Shown: positions 1 through 6,196 of the stretch, one piece after another
Layout of the letters: each line of letters starts with the position of its first letter
Position numbering within the stretch: the first letter of the stretch is position 1
Source of the DNA: JAFGBH01 sp964430915
GTDB lineage: Bacteria > Desulfobacterota > Syntrophia > Syntrophales > UBA2210
Reading direction: 5' to 3'
DNA length: 11,522 nt
Assembly: GCA_964430915.1 (NCBI GenBank)
Contig: CAYSHT010000066.1
Span: 1 to 11,522 of the forward strand
Notes under the pieces: model-generated
What the model was told of the DNA's origin: nothing
Databases searched by the model: none
Seen by the model: the letters and a program-made list of their open reading frames with translations, nothing else
Made by a program: the position numbers and the translations under genes

Positions 1-1
1 G

Positions 2-55
2 GAGCTGTTTGCCATCATTCACCCGGAGGCATTGCAAAATTCCGGCGCAAATTAG
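2..55 (+). CDS. C-terminal tail of an upstream gene (partial, unidentified)
   Basis: The window opens in a frame reading ELFAIIHPEALQNSGAN before a TAG stop at 53-55. The codons (ctg, gcc, atc, ccg, gag) resemble those of the confident genes nearby, and the next gene has its own ribosome binding site about 45 bases further on, so this is plausibly the last 17 residues of a plus-strand gene cut by the window edge. Seventeen residues are too few to name a family. A second frame is also open here, so the coding call is tentative. Confidence 0.35.
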   Translation, partial: ELFAIIHPEALQNSGAN

Positions 56-57
56 CC

Positions 58-87
58 TTGCAAATTTATCCATGTCACGCATATAAA
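58..87 (+). promoter_or_regulatory. Candidate sigma70-type promoter for the flavoprotein gene
   Basis: TTGCAA at 58-63 and TATAAA at 82-87 are separated by 18 bases, a good match to -35/-10 spacing. Transcription would begin near 94, leaving a leader of about ten bases that contains little beyond the Shine-Dalgarno sequence (a run of six G just before the ATG at 104). Read from sequence only. If the upstream gene is cotranscribed, this promoter may be secondary. Confidence 0.4.
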
Positions 88-103
88 CTTACAAGGGGGG
101 TCT

Positions 104-2038
104 ATGAACAGATTCGATAATCTCTTTTCACCGATCAGGATAGGGAACATAGCGCTTTCCAACCGGGTTGTCATGCCCCCTATGGGTACACTTCTCGGAA
201 ATCCGGATGGTACGGTAAGTGAGGCAGTCATAGCCTATCTGAAACGCCGTGCCGAGGGTGGTCCCGGCCTTATCATGACCGAAATCGTCGGTGTTCATCC
301 GAACGGTCTTTCAATCAACACACAGTTATCGGCCTTTGACGACCGTTTCATTCCGGGGCTGAAAAGGCTTGTCGATGTGGCCCATGAAAGGGACATTAAA
401 ATCGCCATGCAGATTCACCACGCGGGGCGTGAAAGTTTCTTCATGCTGGCAGAGGGAAAGGCCATCGGGCCATCGGCAATCCCGAGCCTTATCTACGGGA
501 TGCCTCCGCTCGAAATGACCGAAGAAGACATAGGGGAAATTATAGCGGCATTCGGAAGCGCGGCACGTCGTGCCCGCGAGGCGGGTTTCGACGCAGTCGA
601 GGTCCATGGTGCCCATGGCTATCTTTTGACCCAGTTTCTCTCTGAACTTTCAAATCAGAGGAATGACAGCTACGGCGGAAGCATGAAAAATCGTTCCCGT
701 TTTATTACCGAGATACTGGCCGAAGTGAGAAAAGAGGTGGGCGAGGATTTCCCCATATCACTCAGACTTTCGGTGGATGAATGCATCAAGGGGGGATATA
801 CGGCACGTGATATTAAGCCGATTCTTCCCGATTTCGTGAATGCCGGCGTCGATATGATTCACGCCTCCTTTGGTACGCACGGAAGCCCCGGGGGAATTAC
901 CAGTGCCCCTATCGAATATGAACCCGGCTTCAACGCCTGGCTCGCCCGCGAGGTGAAAGAGGCGGTGAATGTACCCGTCATCGCCGTGGGTCGCTTTACA
1001 GAGCCGGCCCTGGCGGATGCGGTAATCGCGAGAAAAGATGCCGATCTTGTGGCATTCGGGCGCCAGTTTCTTGCAGACCCCGATTTTCTGACAAAAGCAA
1101 AAGCGGGCCGTTCCGGGGACATCTGCACCTGCATCGCCTGCAATCAGGGGTGTATCGAACGCCTCATGCTCGGCGAGGGAAAAATCCGCTGTGCCATCAA
1201 CCCCGAAACGGGCCAGGAAACGATATATCCGAAAGGCCCTGCGGCAAAACCCCGAACGGTCTGGGTCATCGGTGCGGGTCCCGGGGGATTGACCGCTGCG
1301 CATGAAGCGGCACGGCTCGGCCACAATGTTACGCTCTTTGAAGAAAAAAGCGAAACGGGAGGACTTGTCAGGATCGGTTCCAGGGCCCCGTTCAAGAAGG
1401 CCTACGGGGAATGGATAGAATGGCTTACCCGCGAGACCGAAAAGCGGGGGGTAAAAATCCTTACCGATACGACTGTTTCTGGTGAAATGATAGGGGAAAA
1501 CCGTCCCGACACGGTGATACTTGCCACGGGTGGAAAACCGATCGTTCCCGATATACCCGGCATAGATCTCGACAACGTCTGTGATGCACTGGAGGTCCTT
1601 GCGGGCAATGAAAAACCGGGCAACAATGTGGTCGTACTGGGCGGCGGGCAGACGGGCATGGAGGTGGCCGATTTCGCCGCTTCGAGGGGAAGCAGTGTCA
1701 CCATCGTAGAGATGCTGAAACGGTCCCCCGTTATTAAGCTGACATCACACGGCTATATGCTCCACCGGCGCTTCAGGGAATCGGGATGCACACTCCTTCT
1801 CAACACAACGGTGAAGAAAATTGAAAAAGACTCGGTAATTATCGAGTCGGAAGGTGAAGAACGGACACTTTCCCCCGTCGATCAGGTGATTGTTGCCGCA
1901 GGAATACAGCCCTACGACCTCCTCACAAAGACCCTGGAGGAGAAAAATATCCCGTATTTCATAATCGGAGACGCCAAAAAACCGCGGAGGATTATGGAGG
2001 CAACCGACGAGGGGGCAAAAGCGGCCTGGAATTGCTGA
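104..2038 (+). CDS. FMN/FAD/4Fe-4S NADH:flavin oxidoreductase, 2,4-dienoyl-CoA reductase-like
   Basis: A 644-residue cytoplasmic flavoprotein of the old-yellow-enzyme family, in the long form of E. coli FadH, BaiCD-type and clostridial enoate reductases, which reduces activated C=C bonds with NAD(P)H. Residues 1-335 form the FMN-binding TIM barrel, with His105-His106 in IHHAGR. Tyr173 (GYLLTQF) and His253 probably match the proton-donor Tyr/His of FadH. Cys343, 346, 350 and 363 (CxxCxxxC-x12-C) are the expected 4Fe-4S ligands. The C-terminal half has two dinucleotide folds: GAGPGG at 390-395 (FAD) and GGGQTG at 513-518 (NAD(P)H). All parts are intact and length is normal. The start is set by a strong G-rich ribosome binding site. 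A dehydrogenase gene follows 97 bases downstream, suggesting a shared redox pathway. The substrate cannot be read from sequence; family assignment is firm, the exact reaction is not. Confidence 0.93.
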   Translation: MNRFDNLFSPIRIGNIALSNRVVMPPMGTLLGNPDGTVSEAVIAYLKRRAEGGPGLIMTEIVGVHPNGLSINTQLSAFDDRFIPGLKRLVDVAHERDIKIAMQIHHAGRESFFMLAEGKAIGPSAIPSLIYGMPPLEMTEEDIGEIIAAFGSAARRAREAGFDAVEVHGAHGYLLTQFLSELSNQRNDSYGGSMKNRSRFITEILAEVRKEVGEDFPISLRLSVDECIKGGYTARDIKPILPDFVNAGVDMIHASFGTHGSPGGITSAPIEYEPGFNAWLAREVKEAVNVPVIAVGRFTEPALADAVIARKDADLVAFGRQFLADPDFLTKAKAGRSGDICTCIACNQGCIERLMLGEGKIRCAINPETGQETIYPKGPAAKPRTVWVIGAGPGGLTAAHEAARLGHNVTLFEEKSETGGLVRIGSRAPFKKAYGEWIEWLTRETEKRGVKILTDTTVSGEMIGENRPDTVILATGGKPIVPDIPGIDLDNVCDALEVLAGNEKPGNNVVVLGGGQTGMEVADFAASRGSSVTIVEMLKRSPVIKLTSHGYMLHRRFRESGCTLLLNTTVKKIEKDSVIIESEGEERTLSPVDQVIVAAGIQPYDLLTKTLEEKNIPYFIIGDAKKPRRIMEATDEGAKAAWNC

Positions 2039-2135
2039 GTGCAATGATCTCGTGAAAAGTGATCGGGTTTCCTCATTTTTCGGCTTTTTAACTGGATTGA
2101 TAGTAAATAAGTATAAATTTTAACGGAGGGATGAG

Positions 2136-2900
2136 ATGAAAACGGTAGATTTCAGACTGGATGGTAAGATTGCCCTGGTTACCGGTGCAAGCAGGGGAAT
2201 AGGCGAGGCAATCGCATCAACACTGGCGGAATACGGGGCCCATGTAATACTGGTTAGCAGAAAACAGGAGGCCCTCGATGCAGTCTCAGAAAAAATAAGA
2301 GAAGCAGGGGGGGAATCCACACCGATTGCCTGTCATATGGGAAAAATGGAAGAGATTGAAAACCTCTTCAAGCAGATAAAGGATAAATTTGGGAAACTCG
2401 ATATCCTCGTGAACAATGCCGCCACCAATCCCTACTTCGGCGATCTTCTGAACGCCGACGAGGCGGTCTGGGAAAAGACCAATGGCGTCAACCTCAAAGG
2501 GCCCTTTTTCATGATACAGAACGCCGCAAAGCTCATGATTGAAAGCGGAGGGGGTTCAATCGTTAATGTCGCATCGATCAACGGCATCAGCCCCGCTCCC
2601 TTCCAGGGCGTCTATTCGATTACCAAGGCGGGATTAATCAGCATGACAAAGGCATTTGCCCTGGAGCTTGCCAACCAGAATATCAGGGTCAACGCCCTCC
2701 TGCCCGGTCTCACGGAGACAAAATTTTCCGCCGCCCTTTTTACCAACGATGACATTTACAACTATGCGGTCAGCAAAATACCGATGGGAAGGCATGCAGA
2801 GCCGATGGAAATGGCAGGTGCCGTTCTCTATCTGGTATCCGACGCGTCCTCATTTACCACTGGTACCTGCTCAATCTGTGATGGGGGCATGCTCATATAA
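2136..2900 (+). CDS. Short-chain dehydrogenase/reductase (SDR), FabG-like
   Basis: A 254-residue classical SDR, presumably a cytoplasmic NAD(P)-dependent oxidoreductase acting on an alcohol/ketone. The cofactor motif TGASRGIG lies at 16-23 and NNAA at 93-96. The catalytic tetrad is complete: Asn119, Ser147, Tyr160 and Lys164 (YSITK). Basic residues after the second strand (Ser41-Arg42-Lys43) hint at NADP(H) preference, which is inference. The C-terminus DGGMLI is typical of the family. The ATG at 2136 is preceded by GGAGG; an ATG five bases earlier runs into a stop after two codons. It follows the flavoprotein gene by 97 bases and is closed by a terminator about 40 bases after its stop, so the two may form one transcription unit. 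Substrate unknown; a 3-oxoacyl or related beta-keto compound is a reasonable guess only. Confidence 0.93.
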   Translation: MKTVDFRLDGKIALVTGASRGIGEAIASTLAEYGAHVILVSRKQEALDAVSEKIREAGGESTPIACHMGKMEEIENLFKQIKDKFGKLDILVNNAATNPYFGDLLNADEAVWEKTNGVNLKGPFFMIQNAAKLMIESGGGSIVNVASINGISPAPFQGVYSITKAGLISMTKAFALELANQNIRVNALLPGLTETKFSAALFTNDDIYNYAVSKIPMGRHAEPMEMAGAVLYLVSDASSFTTGTCSICDGGMLI

Positions 2901-2937
2901 AAAGGGTTACAACAGAATTGTCAGGTTTATAATACAA

Positions 2938-2973
2938 AGAGGGTAAGTGTTTTTTACTTACCCTCTCTTTTTT
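2938..2973 (+). terminator. Rho-independent terminator, probably bidirectional
   Basis: An 11-bp perfect stem (2938-2948 with 2956-2966) with a seven-base loop is followed by six T at 2968-2973. It lies 38 bases after the dehydrogenase stop. On the opposite strand the stem is followed by a weaker T-rich run, so it could also stop the convergent FKBP transcript ending at 3018. Confidence 0.92.
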
Positions 2974-3017
2974 ATCGCTTTCAGATGTCTGCCCCGGCTA
3001 GTTTCTGCCAGAGTTTT

Positions 3018-3503
3018 TCAGCATACATTGCAGCTGCCGCAGTTCCCTCCGCACCCAGGGATATCCGACTCCAGTCCCGTCTCGGCAATTTCGACATCGA
3101 ATATCAGGGTCTTCCCCGCCAGGGGATGATTCACATCCATCTTTACCGCATCGTTATTAATTTCCGTAACAACGGCCGGAAAGGCTCTTCCCGACTCGTC
3201 CGAAAGCTGAACAACTGTGCCGACTTTCATCTCCATGTCCTCGGGAATGTTTGCCCTGGGAAAATCGACCACATGATCGTCTCGCCTCTCTCCATAGGCG
3301 TTCTCAGGAGCGATGGTAACATTCTTTTTGTCGCCCTTTTTCATCCCCACCACGGTATCGTCAAATCCCTTTATCAGCTGGCCCGCCCCGACGGTAAATT
3401 TAAGGGGAGGATTCCCTTCGGAGGAGTCAAAAACCTCTCCACTTTCCAATGTTCCCGTATAGTTTACGCTTATGGTATCGCCATGTTTTATCTCATCTTC
3501 CAT
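3018..3503 (-). CDS. FKBP-type peptidyl-prolyl cis-trans isomerase, SlyD-like, with Cys-rich tail
   Basis: A 161-residue cytoplasmic protein folding catalyst and chaperone of the SlyD class. The FKBP core occupies about residues 5-65 and 125-145, with Tyr15, Phe25, Asp26 and the LIKGF segment lining the prolyl-isomerase pocket. The insert-in-flap chaperone domain is the stretch between, starting after PENAYG. The C-terminus ends with Cys151, 155, 158 and 161 (CxxxCxxCxxC), a likely metal site analogous to the His/Cys-rich tail of E. coli SlyD, which binds nickel and zinc. The ATG at 3503 is preferred because AGGAG lies nine bases before it; the ATG at 3512, adding Met-Arg-Asp, directly abuts that AGGAG. 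The gene has its own promoter at 3653-3681 and a leader with a terminator-like hairpin, and converges with the dehydrogenase gene. Confidence 0.92.
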   Translation of the reverse strand: MEDEIKHGDTISVNYTGTLESGEVFDSSEGNPPLKFTVGAGQLIKGFDDTVVGMKKGDKKNVTIAPENAYGERRDDHVVDFPRANIPEDMEMKVGTVVQLSDESGRAFPAVVTEINNDAVKMDVNHPLAGKTLIFDVEIAETGLESDIPGCGGNCGSCNVC

Positions 3504-3540
3504 ATCTCTCATCTCCTCTGTCTTTCATCGAAATCGGCAT

Positions 3541-3574
3541 AAAAAAGCCACCGAACCCTGCAGAGCACAGTGGC
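3541..3574 (-). terminator. Terminator-like hairpin in the FKBP leader (possible attenuator)
   Basis: Read on the minus strand, GCCACTG (3574-3568) pairs with CGGTGGC (3553-3547) through seven base pairs including one G-U, with a 14-base loop, and is followed at once by six U (3546-3541). This has the form of an intrinsic terminator. It sits 37 bases before the FKBP start codon and about 70 bases after the expected transcription start, where a plain end-of-gene terminator is not expected. A 22-codon ORF (3577 to 3509, minus strand) overlaps the hairpin and ends on the FKBP ribosome binding site, but has no good binding site of its own. Confidence 0.6.
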
Positions 3575-3652
3575 CATCCTTGCACTACAAAATCACCATT
3601 TTCAATCTTCACATCCCGGCAAAAAACCTCAACACCGATGTTATTGCCTGGC

Positions 3653-3681
3653 AATATATTAATTTGACTCTTTGATGTCAA
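3653..3681 (-). promoter_or_regulatory. Near-consensus sigma70 promoter for the FKBP gene
   Basis: On the minus strand, a perfect -35 TTGACA (3681-3676) and a -10 TATATT (3658-3653) are separated by exactly 17 bases. Transcription would start near 3646, giving a leader of about 143 bases before the FKBP ATG at 3503. It is the best promoter match seen in the window. Confidence 0.75.
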
Positions 3682-3839
3682 GGTCGAATCAGGAACCATC
3701 CATTTGCATGGGAACCCCCGTTATCTTGCTTAATCCCGGCTTTGTGATTGATTTCATTCCGATACTGTGATGCGCTTGATAGCAACTTATTCCCTTGTCT
3801 CGATATAAATACAGCCAATCAACATAACAACGCTCATTG

Positions 3840-3922
3840 AAAACCGACAAAGGCAAACTATCCGCGAGGGTAGGACGCAAAGCCATGGATCACCCGAGGG
3901 TGACAGCCAGGCTACCGAAGTT
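3840..3922 (+). ncRNA. Cyclic di-GMP-I riboswitch (GEMM-I aptamer)
   Basis: The conserved GEMM-I blocks occur in order and spacing: AAAGGCAAAC (3848-3857), a six-pair hairpin CTATCC/GGGTAG closed by a GCGA tetraloop (3857-3872), GGACGCAAAGCC (about 3872-3884), a second helical arm with TCACC/GGTGA, and the 3' block AGGCTACCGAAG (3909-3920). AGCC at the base of the second arm pairs with GGCT. Known GEMM-I RNAs bind the bacterial second messenger c-di-GMP and control motility, biofilm, pilus and cytochrome genes; the GNRA loop docks into the second arm. The base I align to position 20 of the Vc2 aptamer is G, as in c-di-GMP binders rather than the A of the 3',3'-cGAMP (GEMM-Ib) subclass. No recognisable plus-strand gene follows for 1.4 kb. 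A TATAAA at 3804-3809 is the nearest -10-like element. Confidence 0.93.
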
Positions 3923-3956
3923 ATCACTCATTTAAACCCACGAAAAATACATCATG

Positions 3957-3977
3957 TCATTATTACAATGAGTTTTT
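3957..3977 (+). terminator. Weak terminator-like hairpin downstream of the riboswitch
   Basis: TCATT (3957-3961) pairs with AATGA (3967-3971), followed by G and five T at 3973-3977, about 35 bases after the aptamer. The stem is short and AT-rich. The 3' arm can instead pair with ACTCATT (3926-3932) just after the aptamer or with CTCATTG (3833-3839) just before it, so it may be part of the riboswitch expression platform. Seen in sequence; the switching role is inference. Confidence 0.45.
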
Positions 3978-4228
3978 ACCTTTGCCGACAATGATTTTTC
4001 CTTTAGGGATGGGTTCTGAATCACCGGATCGGTGTTAACCCAATAATTGAGAATCTGAGATTCCACTGTTTAACCTTAATCATGTCTCCTTTTGCAGCTA
4101 CGCTTCTTAAACCCCCTTCCACACAGGTATTTGCAAAAAAGCCATGAACACACCAGCAGGATACTTCTTTCAACGATACCGGTCCGAAACGGTGAAATAA
4201 GGATATTCAGGGCTCATCCCTATTATAG
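3978..4228. other. Non-coding stretch downstream of the riboswitch
   Basis: No ORF here has a ribosome binding site together with protein-like composition. The plus-strand frames hold only short ORFs (for example 15 codons from 3991 and 21 codons from 4082) without Shine-Dalgarno sequences. Small inverted repeats occur (CACCG/CGGTG near 4023-4034; GAATC/GATTC at 4051-4063) without T-runs. This is where the target gene of the riboswitch would be expected; either it was lost or the RNA itself matters. Confidence 0.5.
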
Positions 4229-4657
4229 TCACCCACCCAGCACATACACCGTGAGAACCCACCAGCCGGTTCTGATCTGAAACAATGCCAGGATTATGAC
4301 AACGAGATTGTTCAGGCCGTGCAGGATGGGAAGATATGTTCTTTTTTTCTTCACATGATGCATGTATATTCCTGAGATCAACCCAAAGAGCAAAAGGGGG
4401 AGCATTACCAGGGCTGTCCTGCCGTGTGCCCCTGTCATCAGAAAACTATCCCAGTAGAGGTACACCATCGAAACACCCCCAAAGACGCCCGCAATCCAGA
4501 GGATCAATGAAGCGGAACCCGCGTAGACATGGCGTTTCCAGTTGAAGAAGGTCTTCGTATGAAGATGGAGAAGACGAAAACGTTGTATTCCCCAAAAAAG
4601 GGCATACAATGCCACAATCATAGACAAAAGCTGCAAAACAGGATGGACAAAAAGCAT
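4229..4657 (-). CDS. Four-helix membrane protein, cytochrome b561/DUF4079-like (putative haem protein)
   Basis: A 142-residue integral membrane protein with four predicted helices at about 5-25, 45-67, 80-99 and 112-138. Histidines sit near helix ends: His5 in the opening HP motif, His43 before helix 2, His78 before helix 3, His100-His101 after helix 3 and His113 at the start of helix 4. That pattern resembles cytochrome b561-like/DUF4079 proteins, so bis-histidine haem binding is plausible but unproven. A GAGGGGA binding site precedes the ATG. It starts 41 bases after the stop of the exported P460-like cytochrome on the same strand, suggesting an operon in which a membrane electron carrier serves the periplasmic haem protein. 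The family name is a recollection from pattern; the topology and histidines are visible. Confidence 0.7.
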   Translation of the reverse strand: MLFVHPVLQLLSMIVALYALFWGIQRFRLLHLHTKTFFNWKRHVYAGSASLILWIAGVFGGVSMVYLYWDSFLMTGAHGRTALVMLPLLLFGLISGIYMHHVKKKRTYLPILHGLNNLVVIILALFQIRTGWWVLTVYVLGG

Positions 4658-4698
4658 GATATAGAGCTCCCCTCTTTAATTTTCAATACGCCCGGATT

Positions 4699-5172
4699 CT
4701 ATTTGAATTCATGAACAAGGATAAAGTCGTTTTTCGCACGGGATCCGTGACACCCTACACATCCTGCCGGTTTCCCTTCCTTTTTAACACTTCCATCGAG
4801 CCCGTAGAGTACCCAGAACCAGTCTCCATCATCGGGATTATACCCCAGTACTTTATACATGACAGTGATGTTCTGCAGTTTTTTATCCTTACCGTAGCTT
4901 TCCTTGACCTGTATGGAACCATACTGGACGGGCGTTCCCGTTGAATTCAGTGCCATATCATTGACATATACCTTGTGAAGGGGACCATGGGGTGCCCGGC
5001 CGGGCTGCATTCCCTGATGATCAGGCCAGAACGACCACTGTGTATAGGGAGATTCCTTGCTGATGTAATTCCAGAGTGACGCCGAATCAGGCCCCGGCAT
5101 CTCGGCGAATACCGTCATGACTCCTACTACAAAGATGAAACAGAGAACCATAAAAAAGGTCATTTTTCTCAT
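4699..5172 (-). CDS. Exported cytochrome P460-like c-type haem protein
   Basis: A 157-residue protein with an N-terminal signal peptide (basic MRKM, hydrophobic core to about residue 21, likely cleavage after VFA at 23) and a single haem c motif CVGCH (Cys138, Cys141, His142) near the C-terminus. The body (W-N-Y-I, PY-T-QW, P-H-G, KVYVNDMA, then YGSIQVKES and WFWVLYGLDG) follows the cytochrome P460 pattern. Lys90 in that block is a candidate for the unusual Lys-haem cross-link of true P460, which oxidises hydroxylamine or binds NO; many family members are uncharacterised. The start at 5172 is chosen because AGGAGG lies nine bases upstream and it yields a proper signal peptide; the frame stays open to 5310, but that extension spoils the signal peptide. 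It heads a probable two-gene unit with the downstream membrane protein. Confidence 0.85.
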   Translation of the reverse strand: MRKMTFFMVLCFIFVVGVMTVFAEMPGPDSASLWNYISKESPYTQWSFWPDHQGMQPGRAPHGPLHKVYVNDMALNSTGTPVQYGSIQVKESYGKDKKLQNITVMYKVLGYNPDDGDWFWVLYGLDGSVKKEGKPAGCVGCHGSRAKNDFILVHEFK

Positions 5173-5232
5173 CTTATACGTCCTCCTCTGCAATTGATAT
5201 AATGCAAAGACTCGTCTAAAAAGAACATAAAA

Positions 5233-5261
5233 AACATACGCCTTTGATGTTATTTTTTCAA
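5233..5261 (-). promoter_or_regulatory. Candidate promoter for the P460-like operon
   Basis: On the minus strand, TTGAAA (5261-5256) and TATGTT (5238-5233) are spaced by 17 bases, placing transcription start near 5226, about 55 bases before the cytochrome ATG. It lies in the divergent intergenic region shared with the cyclase-family gene. Confidence 0.45.
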
Positions 5262-5267
5262 GAAAAT

Positions 5268-5295
5268 TGAAGCTCCCCGCAAAGAGGTCCTCTTT
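5268..5295. repeat. Solo half of the 7898-7947 palindrome, fused to a 15-bp palindrome
   Basis: Positions 5268-5282 repeat exactly 15 bases (TGAAGCTCCCCGCAA) found in the left arm of the long palindrome at 7906-7920. Here the second arm is absent. The copy runs into AAAGAGG-T-CCTCTTT at 5281-5295, a 15-base inverted repeat ending four bases before the -35 box of the cyclase gene, so it could be an operator. Confidence 0.5.
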
Positions 5296-5298
5296 TCC

Positions 5299-5328
5299 TT
5301 GACATTTCATCCAAAAACTCTTTTTATA
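5299..5328 (+). promoter_or_regulatory. Candidate promoter for the cyclase-family gene
   Basis: A perfect TTGACA (5299-5304) is followed after 18 bases by TTTATA (5323-5328). Transcription would start near 5335, about 20 bases before the ATG at 5357. The inverted repeat at 5281-5295 lies directly upstream and could bind a regulator. Confidence 0.5.
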
Positions 5329-5356
5329 GCATCATATCCTATCTTGGAGGAACGGT

Positions 5357-6118
5357 ATGCGCATCATTGATCTTTCAACCACCATCGCACAAAGTCCCGA
5401 GGGAACTCTGGAGTTTCTGAAGACGGAAATCACCTATCACGGGCACGCCGAGGGAGCGGCACAGGCGGAAAGCCTTTTGCAGCTCCCGGCACATCTCCTT
5501 CATAACGGTGAGGGCTGGGCGACGGAAACAATCACCAGATTAGGGACGCACGATTCGACCCATGTTGACGCGCCATGGCACTATAACAGCACGATCCAGG
5601 GTGAAAAGGCCCCAACAATCGATGATCTTCCCCTGGAATGGTTTTTCGGTGACGGTGTGAAACTTGATATGACAGGAAAAGAGGATGGCAATGCCGTAAC
5701 CATCAAAGACATGGAAAAAGAGCTTGAACGGATAGGGTACGAGATCAAACCGATGGACATTGTCCTGATACAGACGGGACGGGACATTTTTTATAACGAT
5801 CCCGATTACATCTTCCGGGGCTGCGGCGTCACGGCCGACGCCACCCGTTGGCTCTATGAAAAGGGTATTCGCGTTATGGGAATCGATGCCTGGGGCTGGG
5901 ATTCGCCGTTAAATCTGCAGGCTGAGGAGGCACTTGAAAAACAGGAAACGGGCATTTTCTGGGCAGCCCATCAGGCGGGAATTCCCTACTGTCATATCGA
6001 ACGGCTCGTTAATCTGGGGCCTGTGCCGTCTTTCGGTTTCAAGGTGGCCTGTTTTCCGCTCAAAATCAAGGGAGGCAGTGCAGGACCCGCACGGGTTGCC
6101 GCAATCCTTGAGAACTAA
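5357..6118 (+). CDS. Cyclase-family (kynurenine formamidase-like) metal-dependent hydrolase
   Basis: A 253-residue protein of the PF04199 'cyclase' fold, whose members include bacterial kynurenine formamidase KynB and isatin hydrolase; they use a metal centre to hydrolyse amides or ring-strained substrates. The signature HxGTHxDxPxH appears as H65-D-S-T-H69-V-D71-A-P-W-H75, with Ser in place of the usual Gly. His65, His69 and Asp71 are expected metal ligands and His75 the catalytic base. A later His-Glu pair in the stretch AAHQAGIPYCHIERLVNL supplies the remaining ligands. There is no signal peptide, so it is cytoplasmic. GGAGG lies seven bases before the ATG. It stands alone, divergent from the P460-like operon, and no kynurenine genes are nearby, so the substrate is open and the kynurenine role is not claimed. 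Confidence 0.88.
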   Translation: MRIIDLSTTIAQSPEGTLEFLKTEITYHGHAEGAAQAESLLQLPAHLLHNGEGWATETITRLGTHDSTHVDAPWHYNSTIQGEKAPTIDDLPLEWFFGDGVKLDMTGKEDGNAVTIKDMEKELERIGYEIKPMDIVLIQTGRDIFYNDPDYIFRGCGVTADATRWLYEKGIRVMGIDAWGWDSPLNLQAEEALEKQETGIFWAAHQAGIPYCHIERLVNLGPVPSFGFKVACFPLKIKGGSAGPARVAAILEN

Positions 6119-6187
6119 TATGGTTGCCAGCTTCTCACCAATGTTGTATATAACTTATTAATATCTTAATCTATCTTTGCGCCACCG

Positions 6188-6196
6188 TGGTATAAT
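6188..6196 (+). promoter_or_regulatory. Extended -10 promoter candidate for the DUF1499 lipoprotein gene
   Basis: TGGTATAAT (6188-6196) is a perfect extended -10 element (TGn followed by TATAAT) with no good -35 box, as is usual for this class. The transcript would start near 6203 and carry an untranslated leader of about 190 bases. I see no recognisable structured RNA in that leader. Confidence 0.45.

Noticed and set aside
758..1324. Minus-strand ORF of 188 codons inside the flavoprotein gene
   Set aside because: It is a shadow of a confidently assigned gene with intact iron-sulfur and nucleotide-binding motifs; no independent start signals or family motifs.
2985..3542. Plus-strand ORF of 185 codons antisense to the FKBP gene
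   Set aside because: It is the complement of a gene with clear FKBP motifs, its composition is not protein-like and it lacks a ribosome binding site.
3493..3699. Minus-strand ORF of 68 codons overlapping the FKBP start
   Set aside because: It starts upstream of the best promoter's expected transcription start, has no Shine-Dalgarno sequence, and its reading frame crosses the terminator-like hairpin and the FKBP ribosome binding site. The promoter and leader explain the stretch better.
4092..4280. Plus-strand 62-codon ORF downstream of the riboswitch as its possible target
   Set aside because: No ribosome binding site, no recognisable motif, and its end overlaps the membrane-protein gene on the other strand.
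5173..5310. Longer N-terminus for the P460-like protein, starting at 5310
   Set aside because: The extension would bury the signal peptide inside the protein and would be translated from the promoter and repeat region; the ATG at 5172 has an ideal AGGAGG and gives a normal signal sequence.
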